Source of the DNA: Micropterix aruncella
Lineage: Eukaryota; Arthropoda; Insecta; Lepidoptera; Micropterigidae
DNA length: 64,000 nucleotides
Direction of reading: 5' to 3'
Assembly (NCBI GenBank): GCA_944548615.1
Contig: OX155952.1
Coordinates: forward strand, 1,887,001-1,951,000
Shown: positions 46,061-56,944 of the stretch, one piece after another
Layout of the letters: every line of letters starts with the position of its first letter
How positions within the stretch are numbered: position 1 is the stretch's first letter
The notes under the pieces: model-generated
Database searches by the model: none
What the model was told of the DNA's origin: nothing
What the model saw: the letters and a program-made list of their open reading frames with translations, nothing else
Position numbers and translations under genes: made by a program

Positions 46061-46752
46061 GTGTCATTATTTTAGATACATTCGAATGAAACGGTTATAA
46101 AAACAACTCAACAGTTTTAAAAAATATATTTTTTTGATACCTTTTCGGATGAAATAACTTCCGAGCGCGCAGCGTAAACGTTTATTATATGCAAGCGGGT
46201 CTATATTTCGTTAGACCTGTATTCGCCTGGAATGCAAAAATGAAAATGAAATCGAAATAAAACGACAATAAAAATCCACTTTCGGAGTGCATATTGTTGT
46301 TCCGGCTCGCTGGCGTTCATTAATACGGTTCACGACCGGGTCTTATTGGTTTTTTTATTTGTTACCTCGTGGTGCGAGAGGCGGCACGGTTCGCCATAGT
46401 AAAATAGTAGCGGGCAGGCGTGTCCGCGCGTAGTTTGGGCACAGATTAAACGAAGCCAGAGAATGGTTCGTTCACATATACGACACTAACGGTAATTCTC
46501 GAGTAGTTAAAAAATCGTTGGGTTTTTTCATTACATTTCTTCATAACAATACTTTTTTTTGCAATATACAAGCCATTTTGTTTACACAATAGACCACTTT
46601 ATCACAGACAGAAGGAACAGTAGGTTAACTCGAGCCCGTCTTCGAAATAATTATACCTACGCTGCGCCGAGCCACCAGGGCTGTCACATCACATAAACAG
46701 TTGATAGGTGGTGACTGGTGGCCCATCAGAGCAGAAACGCAATTATTTATAA
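46061..46752. other. no gene seen
   Basis: No recognisable feature. Confidence 0.5.
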
Positions 46753-47204
46753 TTAGCTGACCCGTGCCCACTTCGTTGGGCGGTAAAACTTTTTACCTGT
46801 GATGAAATTATGAGTGTGGTTCGGTTAGTACTGTGTGCTATGATTTATTTCCTGACTGCCAAAAGAAGGGTTATATTTTTACTACATATGTATGTATGTA
46901 TTTGCATGCCAATTTGACTATAACACCGTTATTTGTGAGTGTCTTCTTGTTAGTGTCTTATTTGTGAGCGTATTATCTCTTTAACTATTTATGCAGTAAA
47001 AGGGAAATTATATGCAGTAAATGTTTTGTTTTAAACACTTGAGACGACAAATTTACTTATTTTGATAAAATAAAATAAATGTAAGATAAAATAAAACCAA
47101 TAAACATGAACTAACGATTTAAATTATTTTTTTATATAAAATGCTACATACTTTTTGTGACTTAAATATAAAAGGTAGACATATAGACATAATATTAGTA
47201 TAGA
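46753..47204 (-). mobile_element. Helitron-like element, 452 bp, both ends present
   Basis: On the minus strand it begins TCTATACTAATATTATG after an A. It ends with the hairpin CCCAACGAAGTGGG (46767-46780) and CAGCTAA before T. It is a shorter relative of 53610-54415. Confidence 0.85.
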
Positions 47205-47562
47205 TTATTATGTACATTTATGTGTTTTTGGTTTATAGACCAAGAGCGGTTCCCAAAATTTTACTTCAACAGAATATATGATAATGTCTCGGCAGCGTAC
47301 TTGAAATAATCGCTTACGTACTTAAAATAATAAACGCTCGATAGGGCTGCCACTGACTGTCACACTTGGGTTATGTATTTGATAATGTTCCATAAAATTT
47401 TAAGTAGTGAAAGGATTAGGGGCTTTAGGAAATTATGGAGGTAATGGACTAAGAAGTGTTTATCAAAAATGCATGTTATGCCCTTTTAATAAAACACAAA
47501 ATGTAAAAACATAATCTAAAAAATATTAACTACGGTTTCGATATAGACGAATTTAAGCATCC
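47205..47562. other. no gene seen
   Basis: No recognisable feature. Confidence 0.5.
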
Positions 47563-48340
47563 ATACAATACAATACAATACAATCAACTACTCCAGTAGA
47601 TAGGCATTCCTACACTTGGATGCGTCACAAAATTATATGCTAAAAATTTAATTATTAAAAACATAAGTATCGTGATAATTGTCATGGCTGTAATAATATA
47701 TTCAATATTACCTACATACAAATAATCAAAATATACTAATGTGATTTAAGAGTCAGGGAGAATAATATATTAAAATAGAAATGCAAATTCTATGTAGAAT
47801 AATCAAAAAATATATTATTTTTTATTGTCAATCCAGCAATATGCCTTCGTATTTTAAAAAAAAATGAATAGATGTATAATAAATTATATAAAAATTAGAA
47901 TGGCAGCTATCATACCATTATTTTTAAAACTTTATGCATTTCATTAATCATCAACATGGAAAATAAACTCAGAATTTCCTTTTACCATAAAATGGGTTTC
48001 TTACCAAATTATGTATATATCTTTTAAAATTGGTCCTCTCCAAGGCTTTTCATTTGCTCTGGAATCTTATTATAGAAGGACAAATTTTGGTCAATAAAAC
48101 TGTATCGCACTTTGCTAAGTCGCTGTCGGTTTATGTGGATATTGGATTTATTCCTCGTATCGTGATGATGAAAATCACTATTCACCGGAGCTTCTGTTAG
48201 GTGTCTACGAGCGTACATAATATTTTGGTAGATGTAAGAATAAAATAGAGTCATTATTCCTGATTTTACAAATAGCAGCTTACAAGGACTTCTTGGTGAG
48301 ACTATATAAACTGCGTACCGCTCTTTCACGCCGAACAATA
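47563..48340 (-). pseudogene. LINE C-terminal domain, 3' UTR and tail
   Basis: The minus strand at 48338-48024 reads IYQNIMYARRHLTEAPVNSD and HHHDTRNKSNIHINRQRLSK. A 450-bp AT-rich 3' UTR follows, ending in a pentamer tail (ATACA)n at 47563-47584. It is related to the family at 21.6 and 25.0 kb. Confidence 0.8.
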
Positions 48341-48702
48341 CTGTTTATCTCGTCGTGACATAATTATGTAAGTAATAAATGCGCGCCGACCGTAAGTAAC
48401 CGCGGGGCACTCGCTACTGACGGTTGCCGAGGTACGCTGACAATTCGAGGTGCGTAAGTATAACTCGCGTTTCGGCCGTTTGTATGAAGACGTTCTACTG
48501 TTGTTATTTATACTGTGACTTTATTACCCTTTTTTTGTATTTATAATCGTAGGAACAATTTGACGTATCAAGTACGCTTTGTGGGTTTCAGGATTTTTTT
48601 TTTTGTTTTTATACTCGAGTGTACGTTGTTGCGTTTGAGCGATAATATAACGGAGGTTGCACGTAAGTTCGTATAGGTAGGGCGGTTAATATCTGCCCTA
48701 AT
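48341..48702. other. no gene seen
   Basis: The segment GTTCGTATAGGTAGGGCGGTTAA (48667-48689) also occurs at 16035-16056 and, inverted, at 61504-61526. This is probably the end of an unidentified element family. Confidence 0.45.
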
Positions 48703-49094
48703 GGGATTGATTGCGTTTCTTCGTGAACTAATTATTATAGGAAAATAGTTCATGCGAACGAGACAGAGCAGTGTAAAATATAAAATAGATCGGAATGTAA
48801 AATGAACGATCGTATATTTTCCCGCGCCAAAACTACCTGCCGCACATAAAATAATCTGAATTTAAATATAATTATGTATTTGTATACATAATTGTATTTC
48901 AATTCATAACACAACCTGCCGTACATAATTGAAAACATTTCGTCCGGTCTTACATTATGCCGCTTTATGTTGGATTGGTAGCTGTTTGCTGGAGTAGTGA
49001 CAATCATTCATTTCATATTCCGCTCTAACGTATCGGCCTGTCTCGCTCGCACGAACTAATTCCGATTTTAGTTCACAAAGAAACGCAATCGGGC
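48703..49094. mobile_element. CGATTGCGTTTC foldback MITE, copy 4 (longest)
   Basis: The ends are GGGATTGATTGCGTTTCTTC and CAAAGAAACGCAATCGGGCC. The centre is about 100 bp longer than in the other copies. Confidence 0.88.
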
Positions 49095-49303
49095 CTTATG
49101 TGGCATTCGGGTCTATTGTGGCATTTAATTGATCCGAGGGGGCCGAGGCGAGCGACTGTCCCGGCACAGAGGGGCGCGCGGAAGTACCCGTATTGGACGA
49201 GACGATTACATGAAAACCTTGACTACTGCGTCGCCGGAACAGCTTACTGTATGTGTATAGACCAGGGGTTTCATTTTTGAACCGATAGAGATAACGTCGT
49301 ATA

Positions 49304-49554
49304 CGAGATGACGTCATATCTCTATGACTCCGCATTCCACGCTCGAATCATAAAGCCTCGTATCGACTTACGAGCGCAGCGCGCTGTGAGCGGCTCGCAT
49401 GTCGCTACCGGTTTGCTCGAGTTGAGCGGCGCGGAACGAGCCGCCCGAAGCGGCTCGTTTCGCATCGCTCAACTCAAGCAACTGGTATCGGCATGCGACA
49501 AGTCGATACGAGGCTTTATTAAACGAAAAGCGACGAAGAGTGACGTCATCTCAT
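49304..49554. repeat. GC-rich 250-bp palindrome
   Basis: The outer arms GAGATGACGTCA and TGACGTCATCTC, middle arms AAAGCCTCGTATCGACTT and AAGTCGATACGAGGCTTT, and inner arms around GAGTTGAGCG and GAACGAGCCG all face each other in order about a centre near 49446. The arms differ in spacing, so the pairing is imperfect. It is probably a foldback MITE. Confidence 0.85.
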
Positions 49555-49899
49555 ATTATTGAATTCTTCCGGGAAAGTTACCATTAAAACTTAGCTACAA
49601 CAAAAAAATAGCATTGTATTCATTTTAATGTATGCTGAACAATTGGATGTTGATACCGATATAATATGAAGTGTATTACAAAAAAATATCTACCGATATA
49701 AATAAAGAAACCTGAACATTCGTCTATAAATTCATCTTTCAAAAGCATCAACATTCTTACCAAATGCATTTTTTTTAAATACGACAAAGACCATTTAAAA
49801 ATTGGATTTAAGTGCAAAACCTTAATTTCTACTATAGCCAGATATTTTGACTTTTCCGGCCGACCACCCGACGAGAAGGAAAAGTATTGTGAACGCACT

Positions 49900-50180
49900 T
49901 CTGTGTGTGAGTGTCTGTCTGTTTGTATTCCTCCACGATAGAGCACAAACGCTTAATCCGATGGAGCTAAAATTTGGCATGCAGGCATCATTTGGTCATG
50001 GCAAGAGCTGAAAAGATTGTGGTTGAAACCGGTCCACCAGAGGGCACACTAGTCATATATCAATATCGAAATATTGGACAAAGACTTGAAATTTGGTACA
50101 CACATGCCTTGTTCGGCCGATATCACAGTGTGAAATTTTGGTTGGAATATCTCATATACAAGCTACAGTAATAATATTTA
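49900..50180 (+). repeat. interspersed repeat, second copy (see 5151)
   Basis: It contains ATTCCTCCACGATAG, GCATGCAGGCATCA, TCATGGCAAGAG and TTGAAATTTGGTACACA in the same order as the copy at 5151-5440. Confidence 0.75.
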
Positions 50181-50854
50181 AATTCCGCGGTCCCCAATAC
50201 ATTTTAATCAACTATTTACGCTTCGAGCGGCGCGGTTCGATTCTAGGCTACGGGTCAACAGATAGAACGGAACCCAACCGTGTTTTTTCCGCCGACCGAG
50301 AGAGGACGCTCATCGATTTTATTAATGAAAGTAATATTCAGACGAAAATCAGTCCTTGGCAAGTTGCAGGGAAAAACTTTGGGAGACACAACCATTTTTT
50401 TAAAACACGCTTTTATTAGGTCGACCTGTATGTAACTATGTAATGGAATCTAAGGTAACTAATTTAACCATCTTCCAAGGATCGTAGCGTAATGAAAATT
50501 AGCAGCTGTATGTAGTTCTGATGACAATACAATAATATGGTACTGTCGAACTGATCTGATGATGTAGTCGGAAGATATGAACTGGATCTTCATGATGGAA
50601 CATCGTATCATAGCTGTGTTTGGACTTGTTAGAAAAGTCTTGGAACGAACTTTGACCACGATTAGGTTTCAAGGTCTGATGATGTGGTTTTTACGTGCAT
50701 TTATACAAGCGTGTTTTTAGTGTTTTTTTTAAACTATTAATATTATTAAAGGGGTTCGCTGTCATCTGGGAAATTTAATAGGGCTAAGTGGAACTATAAG
50801 GTTGAGAAACCCTGTTCTAACTCATTGGTAGATAGATCATAGGCGTGACACATC
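50181..50854. other. no gene seen; possible hAT end
   Basis: AAGGTTGAGAAACCCTG at 50797-50813 looks like the right end of an hAT element, but no matching left end with an 8-bp duplication was found. Confidence 0.35.
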
Positions 50855-51082
50855 TTGACGTTATTGCAAATGTTACCCCGCTTTCCTAATCTGTGGTTTA
50901 GACCAGACGCGTGGACACGGCAAGGTTGTCTGCCTCTGGGGATTATAATTAGTTGTTTACAACGGACGACAAACGCGTCACGTGATGGCGACGTGCACGC
51001 TCTTTCCAGCGGTGAATTTACGCAACTCGATGCTAATCTGGCTAGTGCGGCGGACGCTATCGTCGCGCTCGCCGCTTCCTAA
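50855..51082 (+). other. GC-rich 75-codon open frame, possible lone exon
   Basis: The 3' part (DVHALSSGEFTQLDANLASA, then ADAIVALAAS and stop) is GC-rich at third positions and looks more like a real peptide than the surroundings. An acceptor-like ATAATTAG lies at 50944-50951 just before it. I do not recognise a family, and no partner exon is visible nearby. Chance is the main alternative. Confidence 0.2.
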
Positions 51083-51259
51083 TTTTACCGTGCGGCGAGT
51101 TTCTCATTAAAGGGCAAAAATGTATAGGTGTTGGGCCTACATTCCAATGCCTTCAATAACAAGATTTACAATTGGAATGATCTATTTATGTAGAATGTTT
51201 ATGACTACTAAAACTAACCCCAATTATAAGCCGTTTCGGAGTTTTGAAATTTGAAATCT

Positions 51260-51648
51260 TCTTTAGGCCAGGCGCGCAATACGGTGCGGTGCGGTGCGTT
51301 GCACTACGTTTTTTTACGCCGAACAAAAAAAACGCATTCTTTAAGTCCGCGCACAACGGCGGAATGCACGGACTTAGTCATTCGTTGTCTATGCAAATCT
51401 CTGCTGGCGATCTGCGAGATACTGGCCGCAGTGCGCGGGGTTCTATATAACTCTATAGTGTGAAAAAGTCCGCGCAGGGACGCAACGCAGCCAATCTGTA
51501 GCAATCCACAGAAGTTAAAACCGGACCGATTTTTTTCCGTAGTGCGCGCGCTTTTTTGTGATTTATAGAATTGTGATTCTTATAGGTCACAGATTTTCCG
51601 AAAATGATTCGCACCGAATTTTACCGCAGTGCGCGGTTAGCCTAAACA
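51260..51648. mobile_element. DNA-transposon-like MITE with GCGCGCA ends
   Basis: The left end TTTAGGCCAGGCGCGCAATA and the right end GTGCGCGGTTAGCCTAAAC are inverted. The interior repeats the theme (GCAGTGCGCGG, AGTGCGCGCGC). No transposase and no clear target duplication. Confidence 0.6.
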
Positions 51649-51869
51649 TGGCCAATTTCACGCTAACCCAATATTACTATGTTCCTAATTACTTATTTAT
51701 AATATAGGATTTGCAGTGAAGATCCATAAAATATAGTATATTATGGTGTACGGTCATGTTGGACATTAGCATAGTACACACGTCAGTAAACGTCATATCC
51801 CAGTCGTTCCCCTCCATATGGTGCTGACACACTTGACACCTAGGAATATATAATCATTTCTCGATTTAT

Positions 51870-52580
51870 CCGCGCTGCGCATGTGTTACTTTGGATACTT
51901 TCATTCACTGCTAACGTACGGCGCGGAGTTATGGGGGCGAGCAGCCGACAGGCAGAGGGCTTTCGTTATGCAGAAGCGTGCAGTTCGCACAATAGCGCGT
52001 GTGGCGCTTGATACGCCAGCTAGGCCTCTGTTTAGAGATATCTGCATCATGACGCTGCCGTCCATTTATATAATGGAAGTAGCGCTGTTCGTTCGCAGAA
52101 ATCTAGCCGATTTTGAAGTGAATGGTGTGCATCATCACTATCCAACAAGATCCCGCAGCATGCTACGTTCGGTAAGTCATGCATTATCCAAGTCGGAGAG
52201 GCTAGCCTATATCGCCGGCCCGGCGGTTTACAACAAACTCAGCGAGAACATTAGGCAGGCGCAATCTCTTGACGTGTTTAAGAGACACCTTGAAGGGATA
52301 CCTTACAGATAAGGCGTTTTACTCACTGGAGGAATATTACTCGCGTGAAGTCTAAAATGCTTTGGTGGCTAAAGTATTTAATGATCTCTTTGCATTTTGT
52401 CTTGTATTTCTTCTTTTTACATTATTCTTGTGTTTTTTTCTTCGTTTTGTTTTGTTTATTTTATCTTTTCTTTACGATAAAAAAAAATGTTTGTTTGCCA
52501 ATATGTATGAATGTTTACTAATCTGTATCTGACTTGTATACCAGTATACTAATAAAATGAATATGAATATGAATATAATT
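51870..52580 (+). pseudogene. 5'-truncated Jockey-like LINE with (ATGAAT)n tail
   Basis: A clean frame 51881-52312 encodes the C-terminal domain: CYFGYFHSLLTYGAELWG, FVMQKRAVRTIARVALDT, HHHYPTRSRSM, AVYNKLSENI. A 240-bp 3' UTR ends in AATAAAATGAATATGAATAT at about 52551-52577. The coding part is GC-rich and undamaged, so the insertion is rather young. Confidence 0.88.
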
Positions 52581-52720
52581 GGTACTCACACAACATATGT
52601 ATGTACTTTATGGTTTCAGTTATTCTACGACGGTTTTCGTTTAAATTGTTAATAAAAGAAATTGTAGGTGATAGATAGGTGCCATCATATAGGCTTGTTG
52701 CATGCGCCATGGACGAAAAC

Positions 52721-52996
52721 ATCCACGCAGAGACTTAGTGCAGGGTGGAGGAGAGGCCACCTGTATAAAGTACAAACGGGGGTTAGGAATGGAACCGATA
52801 ATAAAATCTGCGGAATTTATATTTTATTATCGGTTGCATATTGCTAATACTAGGTAGCTAATACTATAATTAGCAATATGCAACCGATAATAAAATGTAA
52901 ATTCCGCAGATTTCATTATCGGTTCCATTCCAAACCCCCGTTTGTACTTTATACAGGTGGCCTCTCCTCCACCCTGCACTAAGTCTCTGCGTGGAT
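52721..52996. repeat. 128-bp-arm hairpin, three mismatches
   Basis: The left arm 52721-52848 begins ATCCACGCAGAGACTTAGTG. The right arm 52869-52996 is its reverse complement except at three positions. The loop is 20 nt (ACTAGGTAGCTAATACTATA). The near-identity means the structure is young, gene-converted or selected. It has no TIR-type target duplication that I could see. Confidence 0.95.
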
Positions 52997-53609
52997 GTAT
53001 CCTACAATATATCCTAGTATTTTTGACTAAATGAGTTTAAATGTCATATTAGGTGTATTGACAACGCCTCTATCTGTCACCACCACAGCCATTCGGCATT
53101 TCAGGCCGGTGGCGCCAAGTTTTATAATTTACGTAAATCTCCATCAAGGCGGCAATGTAGCAGGCTGCTTACTTCTGGTATTAGAGCCCGACTCCGTAAC
53201 CACTGAGGTCATTAATGAAAACGTAATAAGTGCAGTAACGTCACGATTTAAACCAAAACATTACTCTTTCATTACGCCGAGATTTTACAACTTGATCAAT
53301 TTTAAAATAAAAAAGAATTTGATATTTAGCGTAAGGTAAGTAAGTTACATTTATTTGAGTAACGAAGCCATCCTAACTAGGCCTGGACTGTACTAAGGTA
53401 GGCTTAATGTATGTGCGTGCAGTGTGTTTTGTGTAACTTCTGGTATCATTTGTTTTTATAATAGTATGTACCTAATAAATAAAAGTAATATGAAATATTT
53501 AAATATATAGATATGTATACATATAATAGTGATAATATGTACACAATTTAAACATATACGTACATATACACATACATACATAGGTATATATTTATTATTT
53601 ATAGATAGA
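52997..53609. other. no gene; LINE 3'-end trace
   Basis: CTAACTAGGCCTGGACTGTACTAAGG at 53372-53397 resembles the LINE 3' UTR at 23035. The ORF at 53031-53339 has no sure domain. Confidence 0.4.
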
Positions 53610-54415
53610 CTAGCTGACCCGTGCCCACTTCGTTGGGCGGTAAAACTTTTTACCTGTGATGAAATTATGAGTATGGTTCGGTTAGTACTGAGTGCTATGA
53701 TTTATTTCCTGACTGCCAAAAGAAGGGTTATATTTTTACTGCATATGTATGTATGTATTTGCATGCCAATTTGACTATAATACCGTTTGTGAGTGTCTTC
53801 TTGTGAGTGTCTTATTTGTGAGCGTATTATCTCTTTAACTATTTATGCAGTAAAAGGGAAATTATATGCAGTAAAAGGGAAAAGTATTTTGTTTTAAACA
53901 CCTGAGACGATAAATTTACTTATTTTGATAAGAATTCTTAACTGTTGATAATATGACCAATAAACATGACCTAACGATTTAAATTATTTTTTTAATATAA
54001 AAAAATACTACTTTTTGTGACTTAAATATAAAAGTTAGACATATGCTGTCGCTGACTTTTTTGTAGGCATTATCAAGCTCTACAACTTTTCTCTAGAAGT
54101 TAATCATATCTCTCATCGTTAAGGCAGCGTTAGTTAGAAACTTTTTCGTTCGTTCGTCCGCTTATTCTCCGACTTACTTTGCAAATCCAACTACCACGAA
54201 AAAGTCTTTTCATTTTTCGCACAAATAACGTGGCTTTCTATTGGTAAAAAAATTCCAAAATCGGTTTAGTAGATCCAGAGATTACTTCCTACACTTCCTG
54301 CAGCACATAAACTTATATACCGTTTAACCGATCGCTATGAAAATTAGTACACATAGGTATTTGAGCACGGTTATAATACGGTCAACGCCAGATAATACCA
54401 CTAGTACTATATAGA
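53610..54415 (-). mobile_element. Helitron-like element, about 800 bp
   Basis: On the minus strand it ends with the hairpin CCCAACGAAGTGGG and CAGCTAG before T (53610). The 5' end is less sure, with TCTATATAGTACTAGTGG near 54415. The interior matches 15345-15992 and 46753-47204. It contains no Rep/helicase frame. Confidence 0.75.
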
Positions 54416-55036
54416 TATGATACTATATAGAATTAATATTAATGCTGTATAGCATAAAACTTAGGCGACAAACTATGATAATATTTTAAAATATGTATGT
54501 TGAATATATTTTAACATCGAACTTTATTACCGAAAATTCTTTAATTTTGTTGTTATACATATATTGTTTTGACAATACATTATATTTATTTGGACAAGGT
54601 ATTAATATTTTTTTTAATATTACTTCATCAGTACCTTTTCTTATAATTTTCTTTGTCTCTTTCTTTGGGTTTTATGTCTATTCTATTTGTCAGGAATTCT
54701 ATTTACCGGAATTTTATGTTTATTGAATCTTTAATGCATATTTTTAATGAAATTACGATTTATTTTTTTGATAACCTTTGAGACAATTTAGTTTTATTAG
54801 CATTTTACTAAAACTTTTAAATATTTTTTTTATATTTTTAAAGCCCTTTTCGGTTTCTGTTACGTTTGTACAAAATCAATGTTTCATACAGGATCAGTTT
54901 TAATTTACAGGCAACCTTAAATATAGTGAATGAGTACGAGCAAATAATCAACTTCTAATTTTAAAAAATGTTCAAATATATTTTGGATTTTTTTAATAAT
55001 CTTAACAGTTTAACTTTTGAATAAAAGTTTGACAAG
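54416..55036. other. AT-rich, no gene seen
   Basis: The ORF at 54493-54726 is AT-driven. A piece at 54900-54955 (GAGTACGAGCAAATAATCAA) resembles the arm of the foldback at 55289. Confidence 0.5.
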
Positions 55037-55134
55037 CGTTGAGCGCTCTTCGCCATCTAGCGGTAGGTAAAATATCGCAAATAAACAATATTCGGGATAT
55101 TTTAGCCACCGCTAGATGGCGCAGCGCGCTCAAT
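55037..55134. repeat. hairpin, about 40-bp arms
   Basis: CGTTGAGCGCTC-TTCGCCATCTAGCGG pairs with CCGCTAGATGGCGCAGCGCGCTCAATG, around an AT-rich loop of about 30 nt. A MITE or hairpin RNA are both possible. Confidence 0.75.
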
Positions 55135-55288
55135 GTTTTTTGTGCGTTTTTTTATATATATTTTTTAGACAACTTGAAGAACTCAATAACTTATTAGTGT
55201 ATTTAGCTAGATATCTGAAGTTTTTCATATATTAGGTTCTTACCTATGAAATTACCATTCTACAGGTTGAGTTTTAATTACCCGGCAT

Positions 55289-55456
55289 CCTTGAAGTGAG
55301 TGAATCAAAACGAGCAAATAAGCAACTTTTGATAAAAAATACGAGTACCTACATAAAAAAAACATAGATAGGTATATCTAAAAAAAATTTTTTTTTTGCT
55401 TACACATTTTTATTAAAAGTTGCTTACTTGCTCGTATTGATTCACTTACTTTAAGG
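55289..55456. repeat. foldback, about 47-bp arms
   Basis: CCTTGAAGTGAGTGAATCAA and AAGCAACTTTTGATAAAAAA pair with TTTTTATTAAAAGTTGCTT and TTGATTCACTTACTTTAAGG. The loop is about 70 nt. Confidence 0.8.
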
Positions 55457-55744
55457 CCCTAGTCTTCAAAAATTTACGCCTAGCGTTTTTGTGATGAGAT
55501 GTCAACATTTTCTATTTTTTAAAGTAAACATACAATATGAAAAAAATACATACAAATACGTATGCGATAATTGGCAATATGAGTAATATTTAGGATTTTT
55601 TTGACCTTTTAGTTCGGAATGTAGGACTAAGTAAATGGTCCTCAAACTTAGTTCGTTTTCTTTGAATACGCTTGGAGTTGATTTTCTGCACTTAGATATG
55701 GACACCTAATTTTTTTTTAAGACTAAGACTTTTTTAAGACCTAA

Positions 55745-56944
55745 GACTTAAACAGTAATTTTTTATTAACTTTAAAACGATTGAAAATATATAAAACTGA
55801 GAGTGAGAAATTGCAAAAGGAACGAGCTGACAATGAGTTGGAAGTATTAGCAATGATTAAAAAGAACTCCAACCTCAAAAAAGAGATGGCAGAAATGAGT
55901 TTACAACTTGAAAATATCATTCAGGAGAGAGGTAACCTTCAATCAATAGTATCTAACTTTGACCAGTGCCGCGTTGAGTTCGAGACGACTCTCCAAAACA
56001 ACGCTGAGCTGAATAATAAGCTGAGAGAGGCACATAATACTATAGAACAGATGGAGCGCACGAAGCAGAATTCCACGGCTGCACATTCACAGTCGCTGTT
56101 TGAGGAACTGATCGTTAGCGCTCCAGACATAGCGTCAGTTTCTGCCTGCTCAAATATGAGCAGCCTTCCTGTCATGACAATTGACTTGTCCTACGAAGAT
56201 TCTGGAAAATCAACCAAACAGGTTGTAAATAAAATAAATAACCAGAGTGTTGAAGATGGAACTACAATATCTCTATTGCACACCCAGGGTGTGGAGTTGA
56301 ATGATAGTCTTAGTAATTTTACTTCCCAAAAAACATTACATAAAAATAGCAAAGAAAATCACACCAAAGTAATTATGTACAGTGATGAAATAGGTAAAAA
56401 TATGGGCCAATTAATGTTACAAACATCCGGAGAACTGGTAGCTAATCATTGCTTTCCCGGCGCCAGTTTTACTCAAATATTAGAAAAAATTGTTAATAGT
56501 TGTTATTGTCCTGACACTACTTTAATGATTTTTATTGGGAGAAGGGGAAACGCAAATATACATGTATTAATAAAATATTTTGAATTATTGGCACAGTTAA
56601 ATGTGAAAAAAATTGTCTTATTTGCTTTTCCTTATAGTAAATTGTTGCCCGAAATGGAAAATATGTCTAGATATAAACTAAATAATAAATTACATACGTT
56701 GACATTGTATGATGACAAATTCCAATTGTTTGACATAAATACTTTTAATAAGTATTTTTACTCTTTCACAATAGATAATGTTTATCTTTCAAATTTTTGC
56801 AAAAAACAGTTAGCAAATGGGCTATCATATTGTTTGAATTACTCAGGCAAAACATCGGCAAACACCACTGCTACTAATGAGCAGTTAAACGATTTGACAT
56901 TAAGTAATGACAATTCAGAATATGTTGCATATTCTTTAAATTAG
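55745..56944 (+). CDS. LINE ORF1, coiled coil plus esterase-like domain
   Basis: The frame is open from 55745 with no early ATG; the first Met codon is near 55853, so the N-terminus is probably truncated. Counting from 55781 (387 residues), residues 1-95 form a strong coiled coil (LEVLAMIKKNSNLKKEMAEM). A Ser/Thr-rich linker follows, then residues 195-345 resemble the SGNH-hydrolase (esterase-like) domain of CR1-type ORF1 proteins. Block I reads VIMYSDEIGKNMG, with SDE in place of the usual GDS. PGASF and FIGRRGN follow. ORF1 proteins bind LINE RNA and help retrotransposition; the esterase role is unclear. ORF2 overlaps the end by about 30 nt in another frame. The AT-rich codons match ORF2. 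Confidence 0.8.
   Translation, partial: DLNSNFLLTLKRLKIYKTESEKLQKERADNELEVLAMIKKNSNLKKEMAEMSLQLENIIQERGNLQSIVSNFDQCRVEFETTLQNNAELNNKLREAHNTIEQMERTKQNSTAAHSQSLFEELIVSAPDIASVSACSNMSSLPVMTIDLSYEDSGKSTKQVVNKINNQSVEDGTTISLLHTQGVELNDSLSNFTSQKTLHKNSKENHTKVIMYSDEIGKNMGQLMLQTSGELVANHCFPGASFTQILEKIVNSCYCPDTTLMIFIGRRGNANIHVLIKYFELLAQLNVKKIVLFAFPYSKLLPEMENMSRYKLNNKLHTLTLYDDKFQLFDINTFNKYFYSFTIDNVYLSNFCKKQLANGLSYCLNYSGKTSANTTATNEQLNDLTLSNDNSEYVAYSLN

Noticed and set aside
49263..50813. hAT element from CAGGGGTTTC (49263) to GAGAAACCCTG (50813)
   Set aside because: The flanking 8-mers GTATAGAC and TTCTAACT do not match, and other repeats lie between.
53031..53339. LINE C-terminal reading FKPKHYSFITPRFYN
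   Set aside because: The similarity is short and the nearby 3' UTR trace is in the opposite orientation.
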